Shown here piece after piece: positions 1 through 6,385 of a stretch of 21,744 bases of DNA (positions are counted from its first letter, which is position 1; the number at the start of each line of letters is the position of its first letter). The notes under the pieces were generated by a model. The model was not told the origin of the DNA. It did not search any database and worked only from the letters and a program-made list of their open reading frames with translations. The position numbers and the translations under genes are program-made. The stretch covers positions 1-21,744 of the forward strand of contig CAZCDM010000021.1 in the NCBI GenBank assembly GCA_964497475.1, in the 5' to 3' direction. The DNA comes from CAZCDM01 sp964497475. Its GTDB lineage: Bacteria; Planctomycetota; Phycisphaerae; SM23-33.

Positions 1-54
1 CGCCAGGGAGCGAAAAGACCAGCGAGGCCGAAAAGTGAATTTTTCAAGGTGCCC
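1..54. repeat. Right end of a MITE-like element (copy A), cut by window edge
   Basis: These 54 bases match 17686-17739 with a single difference (c at 11, t at 17696). The outer end is GAATTTTTCAAGGTGCCC, the same terminal inverted repeat that closes the complete copy at 17579-17739. Sequence identity stops exactly after CCC (position 54), which fixes the boundary of the element. The rest of this copy would lie to the left of the window. On the minus strand the repeat is read as the 3' part of the four-helix-bundle gene. Confidence 0.8.
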
Positions 55-353
55 ACATGTTCATCGGCGAAGAGTTGTTTGCGTTTCAGCAAGGCCAGCC
101 AGATTCTTGTTTCGCGAAGCTCTTTGAGGCAAATCTTCAGTTTGTGTATGAAGTCGCGTCGAGACTCCGCGCTTTGCGCCTCGGCATAGTTGGCCGCCGG
201 GGACGTCCCCGATCGGATCAACTGGCCTGCAATATGGTTGCTGGATCGCGACGCCGGGGTACTTTCCACGACATCCACAATTGCCGACGCCATCGCCAGC
301 AAGCGTTCTTCCAGGTCATATCGCCGTGTCTGGCTGGTTACTTTGCCTTTCAT
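1..353 (-). CDS. Four-helix-bundle protein (23S rRNA IVS / S23 family), 3' end outside window
   Basis: The frame is open from ATG at 353 down to base 1 without a stop (117 codons visible). A good Shine-Dalgarno GAGG sits 6 nt upstream, and the TAA of another frame overlaps the start. Residues 45-90 carry the hallmark of the family: QLIRSGTSPAANYAEAQSAE, then RRDFIHKLKICLKELRET and a WLALL helix. Members are small (about 115-130 aa) helical bundles of unknown biochemical role, first seen in 23S rRNA intervening sequences and common as dispersed genes. From about residue 100 (VGTLKNSLFGLAGLF) the coding sequence is the mobile repeat of 1-54, so the natural C-terminus has been replaced or extended. 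Third codon positions are less GC-rich than in the neighbouring operon, which fits acquisition. The gene lies 36 nt after the isomerase stop. Family assignment is secure; function is unknown. Confidence 0.88.
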   Translation of the reverse strand, partial: MKGKVTSQTRRYDLEERLLAMASAIVDVVESTPASRSSNHIAGQLIRSGTSPAANYAEAQSAESRRDFIHKLKICLKELRETRIWLALLKRKQLFADEHVGTLKNSLFGLAGLFAPW

Positions 354-389
354 TATTCCTCATTACAGATTCGATATTCGACTTTGCTG

Positions 390-1886
390 TCATCCCCGGA
401 AGGGATTTTCGGTTTCGTAGGGCAGATGGTCGGGCAGGGGGGTGTTGATGTCCTCGATGCCCAGCAGGCTCGTCGCGTCGTGCAGGACCTTGCCGACATG
501 GTCGAAGGCGATGGCTCCGTGATGCGGGAACTGCTTGCCGATGAGCACGTGTCGGTAGAATCGCGAGAAATTCGGGATGCCGAACACGCCGATGCAGCCG
601 AAGCTCTTGGGCGGGATGTCGAGGATGTGTCCCTCGGCGATGTAGCTGCGGATCTCGCCGTCGGCCGTGCCCTGGACACGGAAGCAGGTCGTCGGGCTGG
701 GGGCGAGTTGGCCTTCCAGCGTGCCGCGGGTGATATCCGGCTCGTCGGCGTTGGGCTCCATGAGGCGGTTCATGATGAGCTGGTACTTGATCGCACAGTT
801 TTTCATGCAGCAACTGGGGGTATTGCCGCAATGGAACCCCATGAACAGGTCGGCCGGGGTGGCGCCTTTGAGGTCGGCCTTCTTGGGTACCAGGTCGGCC
901 GGGACGGTGTTGTTGAGGTCCAGCAGCGTGGCCGGGTTGGCACTGGCGAGGTAGCAGAGGTACTCGCTGAAGGCGCCGTAGATGTCGACCTCGCAGGCGA
1001 CCGGCATGCCGCGGGTGCTCAGGCGGCTGTTGACGTAGCAGGGCACGAAGCCGAAGGCCTTCTCGAAGGCCGGCCAGCACTTGTTGGCGAAGACCGCATA
1101 CTCCCGGCTGCCGAGATGCGTCTCGGCGAACCGCTCCAACGCCAGCTCGAACCGCGCCAGCTTCGGCAGCAGGTCCGGATAGGTATTGCCCTCGCCCAGC
1201 TCCTTGCTCATCGAGCGGACGATTTTCGCCACGGCCGGGTCCTTCTCGTCGACGGCTTGGAACTCCTGGAGCATGTCCAGCTCGGAGTTCTCCATGACCT
1301 CCACGCCCAGGTCGTACAGCTGCCCGATGGGGGCATTGCAGGCGTAGAAATCCTGAGGCCGCGGCCCGAAGGAGAAAATCTTCAGCGACGCGGCGCCCAG
1401 CAGTACGCGGGCGACGGAGGCGAAGTGGCTGATGCGACCGGCCAGTTCGTCCGGCAGGCCGACGGGCTGGGCGGGAATGTGCACGTTGACCTGGCGGAGG
1501 TGGAAGTTAATGCCCGCATTGAGCATGCCGCAGAAGGCATCGCCACGCCCGTTGATGAGGTCCTTGCCGGATTCCTCCGCGGCCGCACAGGCCATGACCG
1601 GCCCGGGGAACTCTTCGGCGAAAATGCTCAGCGGACCTTCCGGCCCGAAGTTGCCCAGGTAGACCACCGCGGCGTTGCACTCGGCTTCGAGGGCTTCGGC
1701 CAGGGCGGCGATGGCGTCGGCTTCGGATTCGATGACCTGCTTGCAGGCGTGAATCTTGAGCTTCTCGGCCCGGCAGGACTTGGCCAGGGCTTTGAGGCGG
1801 TTTTGGGTCAGCTCGACGGGGAAGCAGTCGCGGCTGACGCCGACGAGGGCGAGTTTGACTTGGGGGGCATTGTTCAGTTTGGCCAT
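390..1886 (-). CDS. L-fucose isomerase-like sugar isomerase
   Basis: This 498-aa protein resembles the L-fucose/L-arabinose isomerase superfamily, which interconverts aldoses and ketoses with a divalent metal in the cytosol. The expected metal ligands can be placed: Glu299 in ACEVDIYGAF, Asp323 in LLDLNN (24 residues later, the same spacing as E337/D361 of E. coli FucI) and His352 in MGFHCGNTP. A cysteine cluster follows (Cys353, 359, 360, 364), which is unusual for the family. The ATG at 1886 was chosen because AAGGAG lies 6 nt upstream; the longer open frame has no family-like sequence before it. It is the last enzyme of the etfB-etfA-oxidase-epimerase operon, 97 nt after the epimerase. The substrate is not determined; the family also contains proteins called fucose-isomerase-like without proven activity. 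Confidence 0.85.
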   Translation of the reverse strand: MAKLNNAPQVKLALVGVSRDCFPVELTQNRLKALAKSCRAEKLKIHACKQVIESEADAIAALAEALEAECNAAVVYLGNFGPEGPLSIFAEEFPGPVMACAAAEESGKDLINGRGDAFCGMLNAGINFHLRQVNVHIPAQPVGLPDELAGRISHFASVARVLLGAASLKIFSFGPRPQDFYACNAPIGQLYDLGVEVMENSELDMLQEFQAVDEKDPAVAKIVRSMSKELGEGNTYPDLLPKLARFELALERFAETHLGSREYAVFANKCWPAFEKAFGFVPCYVNSRLSTRGMPVACEVDIYGAFSEYLCYLASANPATLLDLNNTVPADLVPKKADLKGATPADLFMGFHCGNTPSCCMKNCAIKYQLIMNRLMEPNADEPDITRGTLEGQLAPSPTTCFRVQGTADGEIRSYIAEGHILDIPPKSFGCIGVFGIPNFSRFYRHVLIGKQFPHHGAIAFDHVGKVLHDATSLLGIEDINTPLPDHLPYETENPFRG

Positions 1887-1937
1887 GGTGGTCTCCTTGT
1901 GAAGGTCGTAGGGTCTATTATCACATCGCGGCGGGGT

Positions 1938-1981
1938 AATGCAACGGCTGTGCTGCATTTGCTCGCCCGGCACGTCGGGCG
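1938..1981 (-). promoter_or_regulatory. Two consecutive inverted repeats between epimerase and isomerase genes
   Basis: In the 97-nt gap there are two perfect stems. CGCCCG/CGGGCG (1964-1969 and 1976-1981) has a 6-nt loop. AATGCA/TGCATT (1938-1943 and 1954-1959) has a 10-nt loop. In the direction of transcription they follow the epimerase stop directly. No U-tract follows, so they do not look like a standard intrinsic terminator. They may stabilise the upstream mRNA, attenuate, or bind a regulator; the sequence does not say which. Confidence 0.35.
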
Positions 1982-1983
1982 GG

Positions 1984-2892
1984 TTACGGCGCAGTCGAGT
2001 TGATCTTATCGCCATGGCCGATGTCGCGAAGCAACTGTTCGAACCGCCGGCCGTATTCGACGTAATTGGCGTAGCGGATGGCGTCGTCGGACGTGACCGC
2101 CTCGTCATGGAACACCACGGCCAGGTGGGGCTCCATGCTGATTCCGCCGTCGTAGCCGCTATCGAGCAGGTCCTTGACGATGGCGCGGACGTCGCCCTGG
2201 CCCTCGCCGGCGTGTGTGAAAACCGGCTCGGCGTCGGGAGTCACATCGACCGTCGCATCCTTGATGTGGACGTAGGCGATGTGGTCCTTGACGTGGCGGT
2301 AGAACTCCCACGGCGACTGCTTGACGTCGACGTCCTCCCGCGTGCGGTCGCGGCTGCAGGCCGGGTTGCCCGTGTCGAAGACCAGCTTCAGGCCGGGCAC
2401 CTTCTCCAGCAGTCGCAGCGTGAAGGTATGGCCCATGCCGCCGTAGTTCATGCAGTTTTCGTGCACGGCCTGGATGCCCGCATCGGAAAACATCTTCACC
2501 AGCTCGCCAACGCGGCGGCAGCGTTCCTCGAACATCTGCGAGTCGTCATCGAGGGGCTTGTCCAGCCACCACTTGAAGCTCATGATCCGGACCAGCTTCG
2601 TGCCGATTTTCTGCATCCGCGGAATGGCCCGGCGGGTTTCTTCCAGCGACGCGTCGAACGGCTGGTCGACTTCCTTCTGCCAGTTCGCGATGGCCGAGCC
2701 GAAGCAGTTGATTTCCACGCCGGCTGCATCGAGCTTCTCGCAGACCGCGTCGAAGGCTTCCTCGGAGATGTCGTGGATCATCTCGCCGTCGACCTTACGG
2801 GCTTCGATATAGCTCCAGCCCAGTTCTTTGGTGGCGCGGATCTGGGTGTCGATGTCGGTTCCGGCTTCGTCGGCAAATCCTGTCAGGTACAT
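1984..2892 (-). CDS. Sugar phosphate isomerase/epimerase (xylose isomerase-like TIM barrel)
   Basis: The protein has 302 aa, typical for the AP-endonuclease-2/xylose-isomerase-like TIM-barrel family (IolE, hydroxypyruvate isomerase, tagatose epimerase relatives). Likely metal and substrate residues are Glu145 (AVHENCMNYGG), Asp173 (VFDTGN), His209 (YVHIKD) and Glu254 (ISMEPH), each at the end of a predicted beta strand as in the family. The sequence THAGEGQGD (227-234) matches the usual loop before the last strands. The start has AGGAG 5 nt upstream of ATG. It lies 24 nt after the oxidase gene and before the isomerase, so it belongs to the same operon and probably acts on the same sugar pathway. 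Members differ widely in substrate, so none is assigned. Confidence 0.88.
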   Translation of the reverse strand: MYLTGFADEAGTDIDTQIRATKELGWSYIEARKVDGEMIHDISEEAFDAVCEKLDAAGVEINCFGSAIANWQKEVDQPFDASLEETRRAIPRMQKIGTKLVRIMSFKWWLDKPLDDDSQMFEERCRRVGELVKMFSDAGIQAVHENCMNYGGMGHTFTLRLLEKVPGLKLVFDTGNPACSRDRTREDVDVKQSPWEFYRHVKDHIAYVHIKDATVDVTPDAEPVFTHAGEGQGDVRAIVKDLLDSGYDGGISMEPHLAVVFHDEAVTSDDAIRYANYVEYGRRFEQLLRDIGHGDKINSTAP

Positions 2893-2916
2893 GGGAACTC
2901 CTGTGGGGTGGTGAGG

Positions 2917-4344
2917 TTAGTCCAGGTCGAAAATTTTACCCGGGTTGAGAATGTTGTTGGGGTCCAGGGCGCGTTTGATGGTGCGACACAGGGCGAGGTA
3001 TTCCGGCGAGACGAAGCGGGGCATGGCGGCCTTGCGCTTATGGCCAATGCCATGCTCGCCACTGACGCGCCCGCCGAGGCGCACGGTCAGCTCGTAGAGG
3101 TCGTCCAGGGCGGCCGGCAGGGTGGCGTTCCACTTGTCCATCGTCCAGTCGGGGTTTTTAATCAGCCGCACGTGCAGGTTGCCATCGCCCGCATGGCCGA
3201 AGGCTGGAAACACAATGTCGTACTTTTCGGCGAGCTTCTCCATGCCCAAGACCAGCTCGGCAATCGCGGCGGGGGGCACGACGAGGTCTTCGTTGGCCTG
3301 GTGGGGCGAGATGATCGCGTAGGCTTCGGCGATGTTCCGCCGGACGTTCCAGACCCGCTCGCTGGTGGTGTGATTGGCGGCGACGTAGACTTCCATCGCC
3401 CCGGCCGAAAGGCACTGCTCGCCGATGGCGTCGTACCCGGCGGTGACCTGCTGCTCGTCGGCCCCGTCGACGGTCAGCAGCAGCATGGCGCCGGCCTGTT
3501 CGTAGGGCAGCGTTTCGTTGACGTACTCACAGGCCGTCCGCATCGCCCCGGCGTCGATGAACTCGATGGCGGTCGGAATCGTGCCCGATTCGGTCATCAG
3601 CTTCGGCACGGCCTGGATGGCCTGCTCGACCGACGGGAAAAGGCACAGCAGGTCCACGCTCGCACGCGGCAGGGGGATGATCTTGAGGATGATCTTTGTA
3701 AAGACGCACAGCGTGCCCTCCGAGCCGACCATCAGGGCAGCGAGGTTGTACCCGGTGACGTCCTTGACCAGCTTGCCGCCCAGTTGCGTGATCTCGCCGG
3801 TCGGCGTGACGACCTCCATGCCGAGCACATACCGGCTGGTGACGCCGTACTTGACGGCCTTGCCGCCGCCGGCATTCTCGGCCACGTTCCCGCCGATGTA
3901 GCACGTCTCCAGACTCATCGGATAGCCCGCGTAAAACAGGCCCGTCCCGTCGAGGGCTTCGTTGATCTCGCTGGTAATCACGCCCGGCTCGACGGTGACC
4001 ATCATGTTGTCGGTATCGATTTCCAGGATGCGATTCATCCGGTCGCACAGCAGCACAATGCCACCATGAATCGGCACGGCCCCGCCGGAAAGCCCACTGC
4101 CGGCCCCGCGCGGCGTCACGGGGATCCGCTCGCGATTGGCCAGCTTGAGAATCGCGGAAATCTCCTCGGCCGAGACCGGCCGGACCACCACCTCGGGCAT
4201 GTGGGCGTAGTGCGGGTCGGGAATTTCGTCGTGGCTGTAGGGCTCGATCTTCTCGGCCTCGGCCAGGACGTACCGCTCGCCGACGATCGCGACAAGCTCG
4301 GCCAGCACCGCCGGCGTGACGGGGTTGTATGGCGTCGCGGTCAT
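2917..4344 (-). CDS. glcD: FAD-linked 2-hydroxyacid oxidase/dehydrogenase, GlcD / D-lactate dehydrogenase type
   Basis: This 475-aa flavoprotein belongs to the VAO/GlcD family. Residues about 35-180 form the FAD-binding domain: PRGAGSGLSGGAVPIHGG contacts FAD pyrophosphate and GGNVAENAGGGKAVKYG follows. Residues about 215-470 form the FAD-oxidase C-terminal domain with FGHAGDGNLHV near 385 and GRVSGEHGIGHKRKA near 428, typical substrate and metal-binding loops. Such enzymes oxidise D-lactate, glycolate or related 2-hydroxyacids in the cytosol. The ATG overlaps the etfA stop (ATGA), and AGGAGG lies about 10 nt upstream inside etfA, so translation is probably coupled. Direct linkage to etfBA suggests that electrons pass to EtfAB, as in the lactate dehydrogenase-Etf complex of Acetobacterium. 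No iron-sulphur subunit (GlcF) is nearby. The symbol names the family; the exact substrate is open. Confidence 0.9.
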   Translation of the reverse strand: MTATPYNPVTPAVLAELVAIVGERYVLAEAEKIEPYSHDEIPDPHYAHMPEVVVRPVSAEEISAILKLANRERIPVTPRGAGSGLSGGAVPIHGGIVLLCDRMNRILEIDTDNMMVTVEPGVITSEINEALDGTGLFYAGYPMSLETCYIGGNVAENAGGGKAVKYGVTSRYVLGMEVVTPTGEITQLGGKLVKDVTGYNLAALMVGSEGTLCVFTKIILKIIPLPRASVDLLCLFPSVEQAIQAVPKLMTESGTIPTAIEFIDAGAMRTACEYVNETLPYEQAGAMLLLTVDGADEQQVTAGYDAIGEQCLSAGAMEVYVAANHTTSERVWNVRRNIAEAYAIISPHQANEDLVVPPAAIAELVLGMEKLAEKYDIVFPAFGHAGDGNLHVRLIKNPDWTMDKWNATLPAALDDLYELTVRLGGRVSGEHGIGHKRKAAMPRFVSPEYLALCRTIKRALDPNNILNPGKIFDLD

Positions 4345-5348
4345 GGGCGGCGAGCCTCCTTCAGGGCGGCCGTCAGGGCCGGGACCACCTCGAAGAGGTC
4401 GCCCACGATGCCCACGTCGGCCACCTGGAAAATCTGCGCCTCGGGGTCGTTGTTGATGGCGATGATGGTCTCGGCCGTCTGCATGCCCGCCAGATGCTGG
4501 ATGCTGCCCGAAACGCCCACGCCGACGTAGAGCTTCGGCGTGACGGTCTTGCCCGACAGGCCGATCTGGTGTGGGTAGCTCAGCCAGCCCCGGTCGATGA
4601 CATCGCGGCTGGCACCGATGGCGGCGTCGAGCTGCTCGGCCAGCGCTTCGATCAGCGGGAGATTTTCCATCTTCTTAATGCCGCGCCCCACCGCGACGAT
4701 CGCGTCGGCCTCCTCGATGCCTTTTTCGTCGTCGAACGGTTCCAGGCCGATGCGCGTCACGCGGCTGGCCAGCAGCGATTCATCCGGCCGGCGGCGGACA
4801 ATCTCGCCCGTCCGCCCGGCCACGGGCTCGGCCGGTCGCGTGGATCGCGGGCGAACCGTCGCCATCTGCGGGCGGTGGTCTGGCGTCTGGATCGTCGCCA
4901 GGATATTTCCCCCGATCGCCGGGCGCGTCTGCAGCAGGTTGCCCGTTTCCTCGTCGATGTCCAGCACCGTGCAGTCGGCCGTAAGCCCGGCGTGGGCTTT
5001 GATGGCCACGTAGGGCATGAGCGTCCGCCCGGTGGAGGTCGCGCCGGCGAGGAAAATCTCCGGCCTCTCCTGCGCGATCAGCTCCAGCAGGCAGGCTGCG
5101 TAGGGTTCGAGGTCGAACTCGGCCAATGCGTCGGCCTGGGTGTAAATCACCCGGTCCACGCCCCGGTCGATCAGCGTCTGGAGTTCCGCGTCGCTGACGT
5201 CGCTGCCGAACAGCACCGCCACCAGCTCGCACTTCCGCTTGGCTGCAAGCTCCAGCCCGCGGGTAATCAGCTCATAGCTGACCCGCCGCAGACGACCCTG
5301 CGTTTGCTCGGCAAGAAGCCAGATGTTTTTGGATGGGTTCTCGTGCAT
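4341..5348 (-). CDS. etfA: Electron transfer flavoprotein, alpha subunit
   Basis: The 335-aa protein forms with EtfB a heterodimer that carries electrons between flavin dehydrogenases and a quinone reductase, or in bifurcating forms between NADH, ferredoxin and a dehydrogenase. The N-terminal half (KNIWLLAEQTQGRLRRVSYE, then LAGATSTGRTLMPYVAIKAH) is domain I. The C-terminal FAD domain carries GASRDVIDRGW, QIGLSGKTVTPKLY, GVSGSIQHLAGM, AINNDPEAQIFQVAD and GIVGD, all in family order. The ATG at 5348 was chosen; an in-frame TTG six codons upstream also exists, and neither has a clear Shine-Dalgarno. It overlaps the oxidase gene by 4 nt. An AT-rich repeat of roughly 130 nt separates it from etfB, which is unusual because the two subunit genes are normally adjacent. 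Confidence 0.95.
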   Translation of the reverse strand: MHENPSKNIWLLAEQTQGRLRRVSYELITRGLELAAKRKCELVAVLFGSDVSDAELQTLIDRGVDRVIYTQADALAEFDLEPYAACLLELIAQERPEIFLAGATSTGRTLMPYVAIKAHAGLTADCTVLDIDEETGNLLQTRPAIGGNILATIQTPDHRPQMATVRPRSTRPAEPVAGRTGEIVRRRPDESLLASRVTRIGLEPFDDEKGIEEADAIVAVGRGIKKMENLPLIEALAEQLDAAIGASRDVIDRGWLSYPHQIGLSGKTVTPKLYVGVGVSGSIQHLAGMQTAETIIAINNDPEAQIFQVADVGIVGDLFEVVPALTAALKEARRP

Positions 5349-5389
5349 GGAAATGTCAAACAGCAACGGCCAACATGCAAGGAAATGTC

Positions 5390-5481
5390 AGTGTCCTGTC
5401 CTCTATGTCATATGGATGGGAGTTTGGTGTTTGGGAATTCGAATATGTTTCATATTTCGACATTCGTATTTCGACATTGCA
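5390..5481. repeat. AT-rich intergenic repeat between etfB and etfA
   Basis: This stretch is strikingly AT-rich for the window. It holds a tandem of two 14-nt units, ATTTCGACATTCGT and ATTTCGACATTGCA (5454-5481), and a near-palindrome CGAATATG-TTT-CATATTTCG (5440-5459). It ends at the etfB stop codon. A related motif (CTGTAATG next to TCGAATATCGAAT on the minus strand) occurs at about 354-382 just before the four-helix-bundle gene. It looks like a dispersed intergenic repeat inserted into the operon. No gene was found in it. Confidence 0.5.
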
Positions 5482-6282
5482 TTACAGAAGTTCTTTGTCT
5501 CGCAGAAACTCGATAACTTCCGTGCAGGCCTGTTGTGTGGAGGCTTCGTCGTTGATTGTGATGCGTTTGCATTCGCGGGTGACCTGCGGGCGGAAGATTT
5601 TGACCACGCGGGTCGGCGAGCCGGCCAGGCCGAGCTTCTCGGAGTCGACATCCAGATCGGAGGCCGACCAGACGGGAATGTCGCACTCGCGGGAGCGTCG
5701 CTTGCCGTGCAGCGTCGGCAGGCGGGGCTCGGCCACTTCCTTGACCACCGTCAGCACGGCCGGGGTCTGCACGTTGAGCATCTCATGGCCGTCCTCGATC
5801 AGCCGATGTACGCAAACCGTCCCGGCCTGGACCGACTGAATCCGTCCGACGTACGTCGCCACCGGCAGGTCGAGGAAGGCTGCAATACCCGGGCCGACCT
5901 GCCCGGTATCGCCGTCGGTGGCTCGCTCGCCGCACAGCACGAGGTCCACATCGCCCAGTTTTCGGATCGCCGCAGCCAGCACATAGGCCGTCGACCACGT
6001 ATCGGCCCCCGCGAAGGCCTTGTCGCTCAGCAGCACGCCGTCGTCGGCGCCCATGGCGATGGCCTCGCGCAGGGCGCGGGCGGCCGTGGGCGGGCCCATG
6101 GAGATCACCGTCACGCGGGCGGTGGGGCAGGCGCCCTTCAGCCGAAGGGCCGACTCGATCGAGTAGAGGTCCAGCGGGTTGACGATCGCCTCGACGCCTT
6201 CGCGCACCATCGTGCCGGTTTCCGGGTCCATCCGAACGGCGTTGGTTTCGGGCACTTGTTTGACGGGGACGATGATATGCAT
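5482..6282 (-). CDS. etfB: Electron transfer flavoprotein, beta subunit (bifurcating-type motifs)
   Basis: The 266-aa protein is the nucleotide-binding partner of EtfA. Typical landmarks are IIVPVKQVPETNAVRMD at the N-terminus, VNPLDLYSIESALRLK near 38, SMGPPTAARALREAIAMGAD near 70-90, GADTWSTAYVLAAAI, and CGERATDGDTGQVGPGIAAF near 115-135. In AMP-binding EtfB of mitochondria or Paracoccus the corresponding segments are of the NPFCEIA and KQAIDDDxxQT kind; NPxDxY and DGDTxQVGP resemble EtfB of anaerobes that hold a second FAD and react with NADH. This suggests, but does not prove, a bifurcating or NADH-linked Etf. It is the first gene of the operon, divergent from the cyclase gene. The start ATG is preceded by a weak AGG only. 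Confidence 0.95.
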   Translation of the reverse strand: MHIIVPVKQVPETNAVRMDPETGTMVREGVEAIVNPLDLYSIESALRLKGACPTARVTVISMGPPTAARALREAIAMGADDGVLLSDKAFAGADTWSTAYVLAAAIRKLGDVDLVLCGERATDGDTGQVGPGIAAFLDLPVATYVGRIQSVQAGTVCVHRLIEDGHEMLNVQTPAVLTVVKEVAEPRLPTLHGKRRSRECDIPVWSASDLDVDSEKLGLAGSPTRVVKIFRPQVTRECKRITINDEASTQQACTEVIEFLRDKELL

Positions 6283-6302
6283 GGCGGGCCTGTGGAACGG
6301 CT

Positions 6303-6330
6303 ATCATACACGCCCGGGCCGTCAGGTCCA
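6303..6330 (-). promoter_or_regulatory. Possible etfB promoter
   Basis: On the minus strand a -10-like TATGAT (6308-6303) has a weak -35-like TGGACC (6330-6325) 16 nt upstream. Transcription would begin about 13 nt before the etfB ATG. The -35 fit is poor, so this is a tentative call that rests on position and the -10 hexamer. Confidence 0.3.
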
Positions 6331-6350
6331 TCGGAAATCGCAGAGCAGGG

Positions 6351-6379
6351 CAGACAGCCCGCCGCCGGGGCGATACACT
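6351..6379 (+). promoter_or_regulatory. Candidate promoter of the cyclase gene giving a leaderless mRNA
   Basis: CAGACA (6351-6356, 4 of 6 consensus) and TACACT (6374-6379, 4 of 6) are separated by 17 nt. The -10 ends 6 nt before the ATG at 6386, so the expected start of transcription falls at or next to the start codon. No convincing Shine-Dalgarno is present. The same -10/6 nt/ATG layout is seen before purN, murI and the thioesterase gene. Confidence 0.4.
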
Positions 6380-6385
6380 GAGGCC

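Noticed and set aside
57..2003. 648-codon plus-strand open frame at the left end
   Set aside because: It lies opposite the isomerase and four-helix-bundle genes and shows no recognisable protein features.
1939..4530. 863-codon plus-strand open frame opposite the epimerase and oxidase genes
   Set aside because: It is antisense to well-supported genes; the product is low-complexity Val/Gly/Asp/Arg-rich with no domain. Long open antisense frames are expected at this GC content.
5454..5481. Possible CRISPR-like repeat
   Set aside because: Only two short tandem units without spacers; no array or cas genes in the window.
6179..6385. Upstream extension of the cyclase frame
   Set aside because: It would overlap the 5' end of etfB and place odd sequence before the membrane helix; the ATG at 6386 has a suitable promoter.
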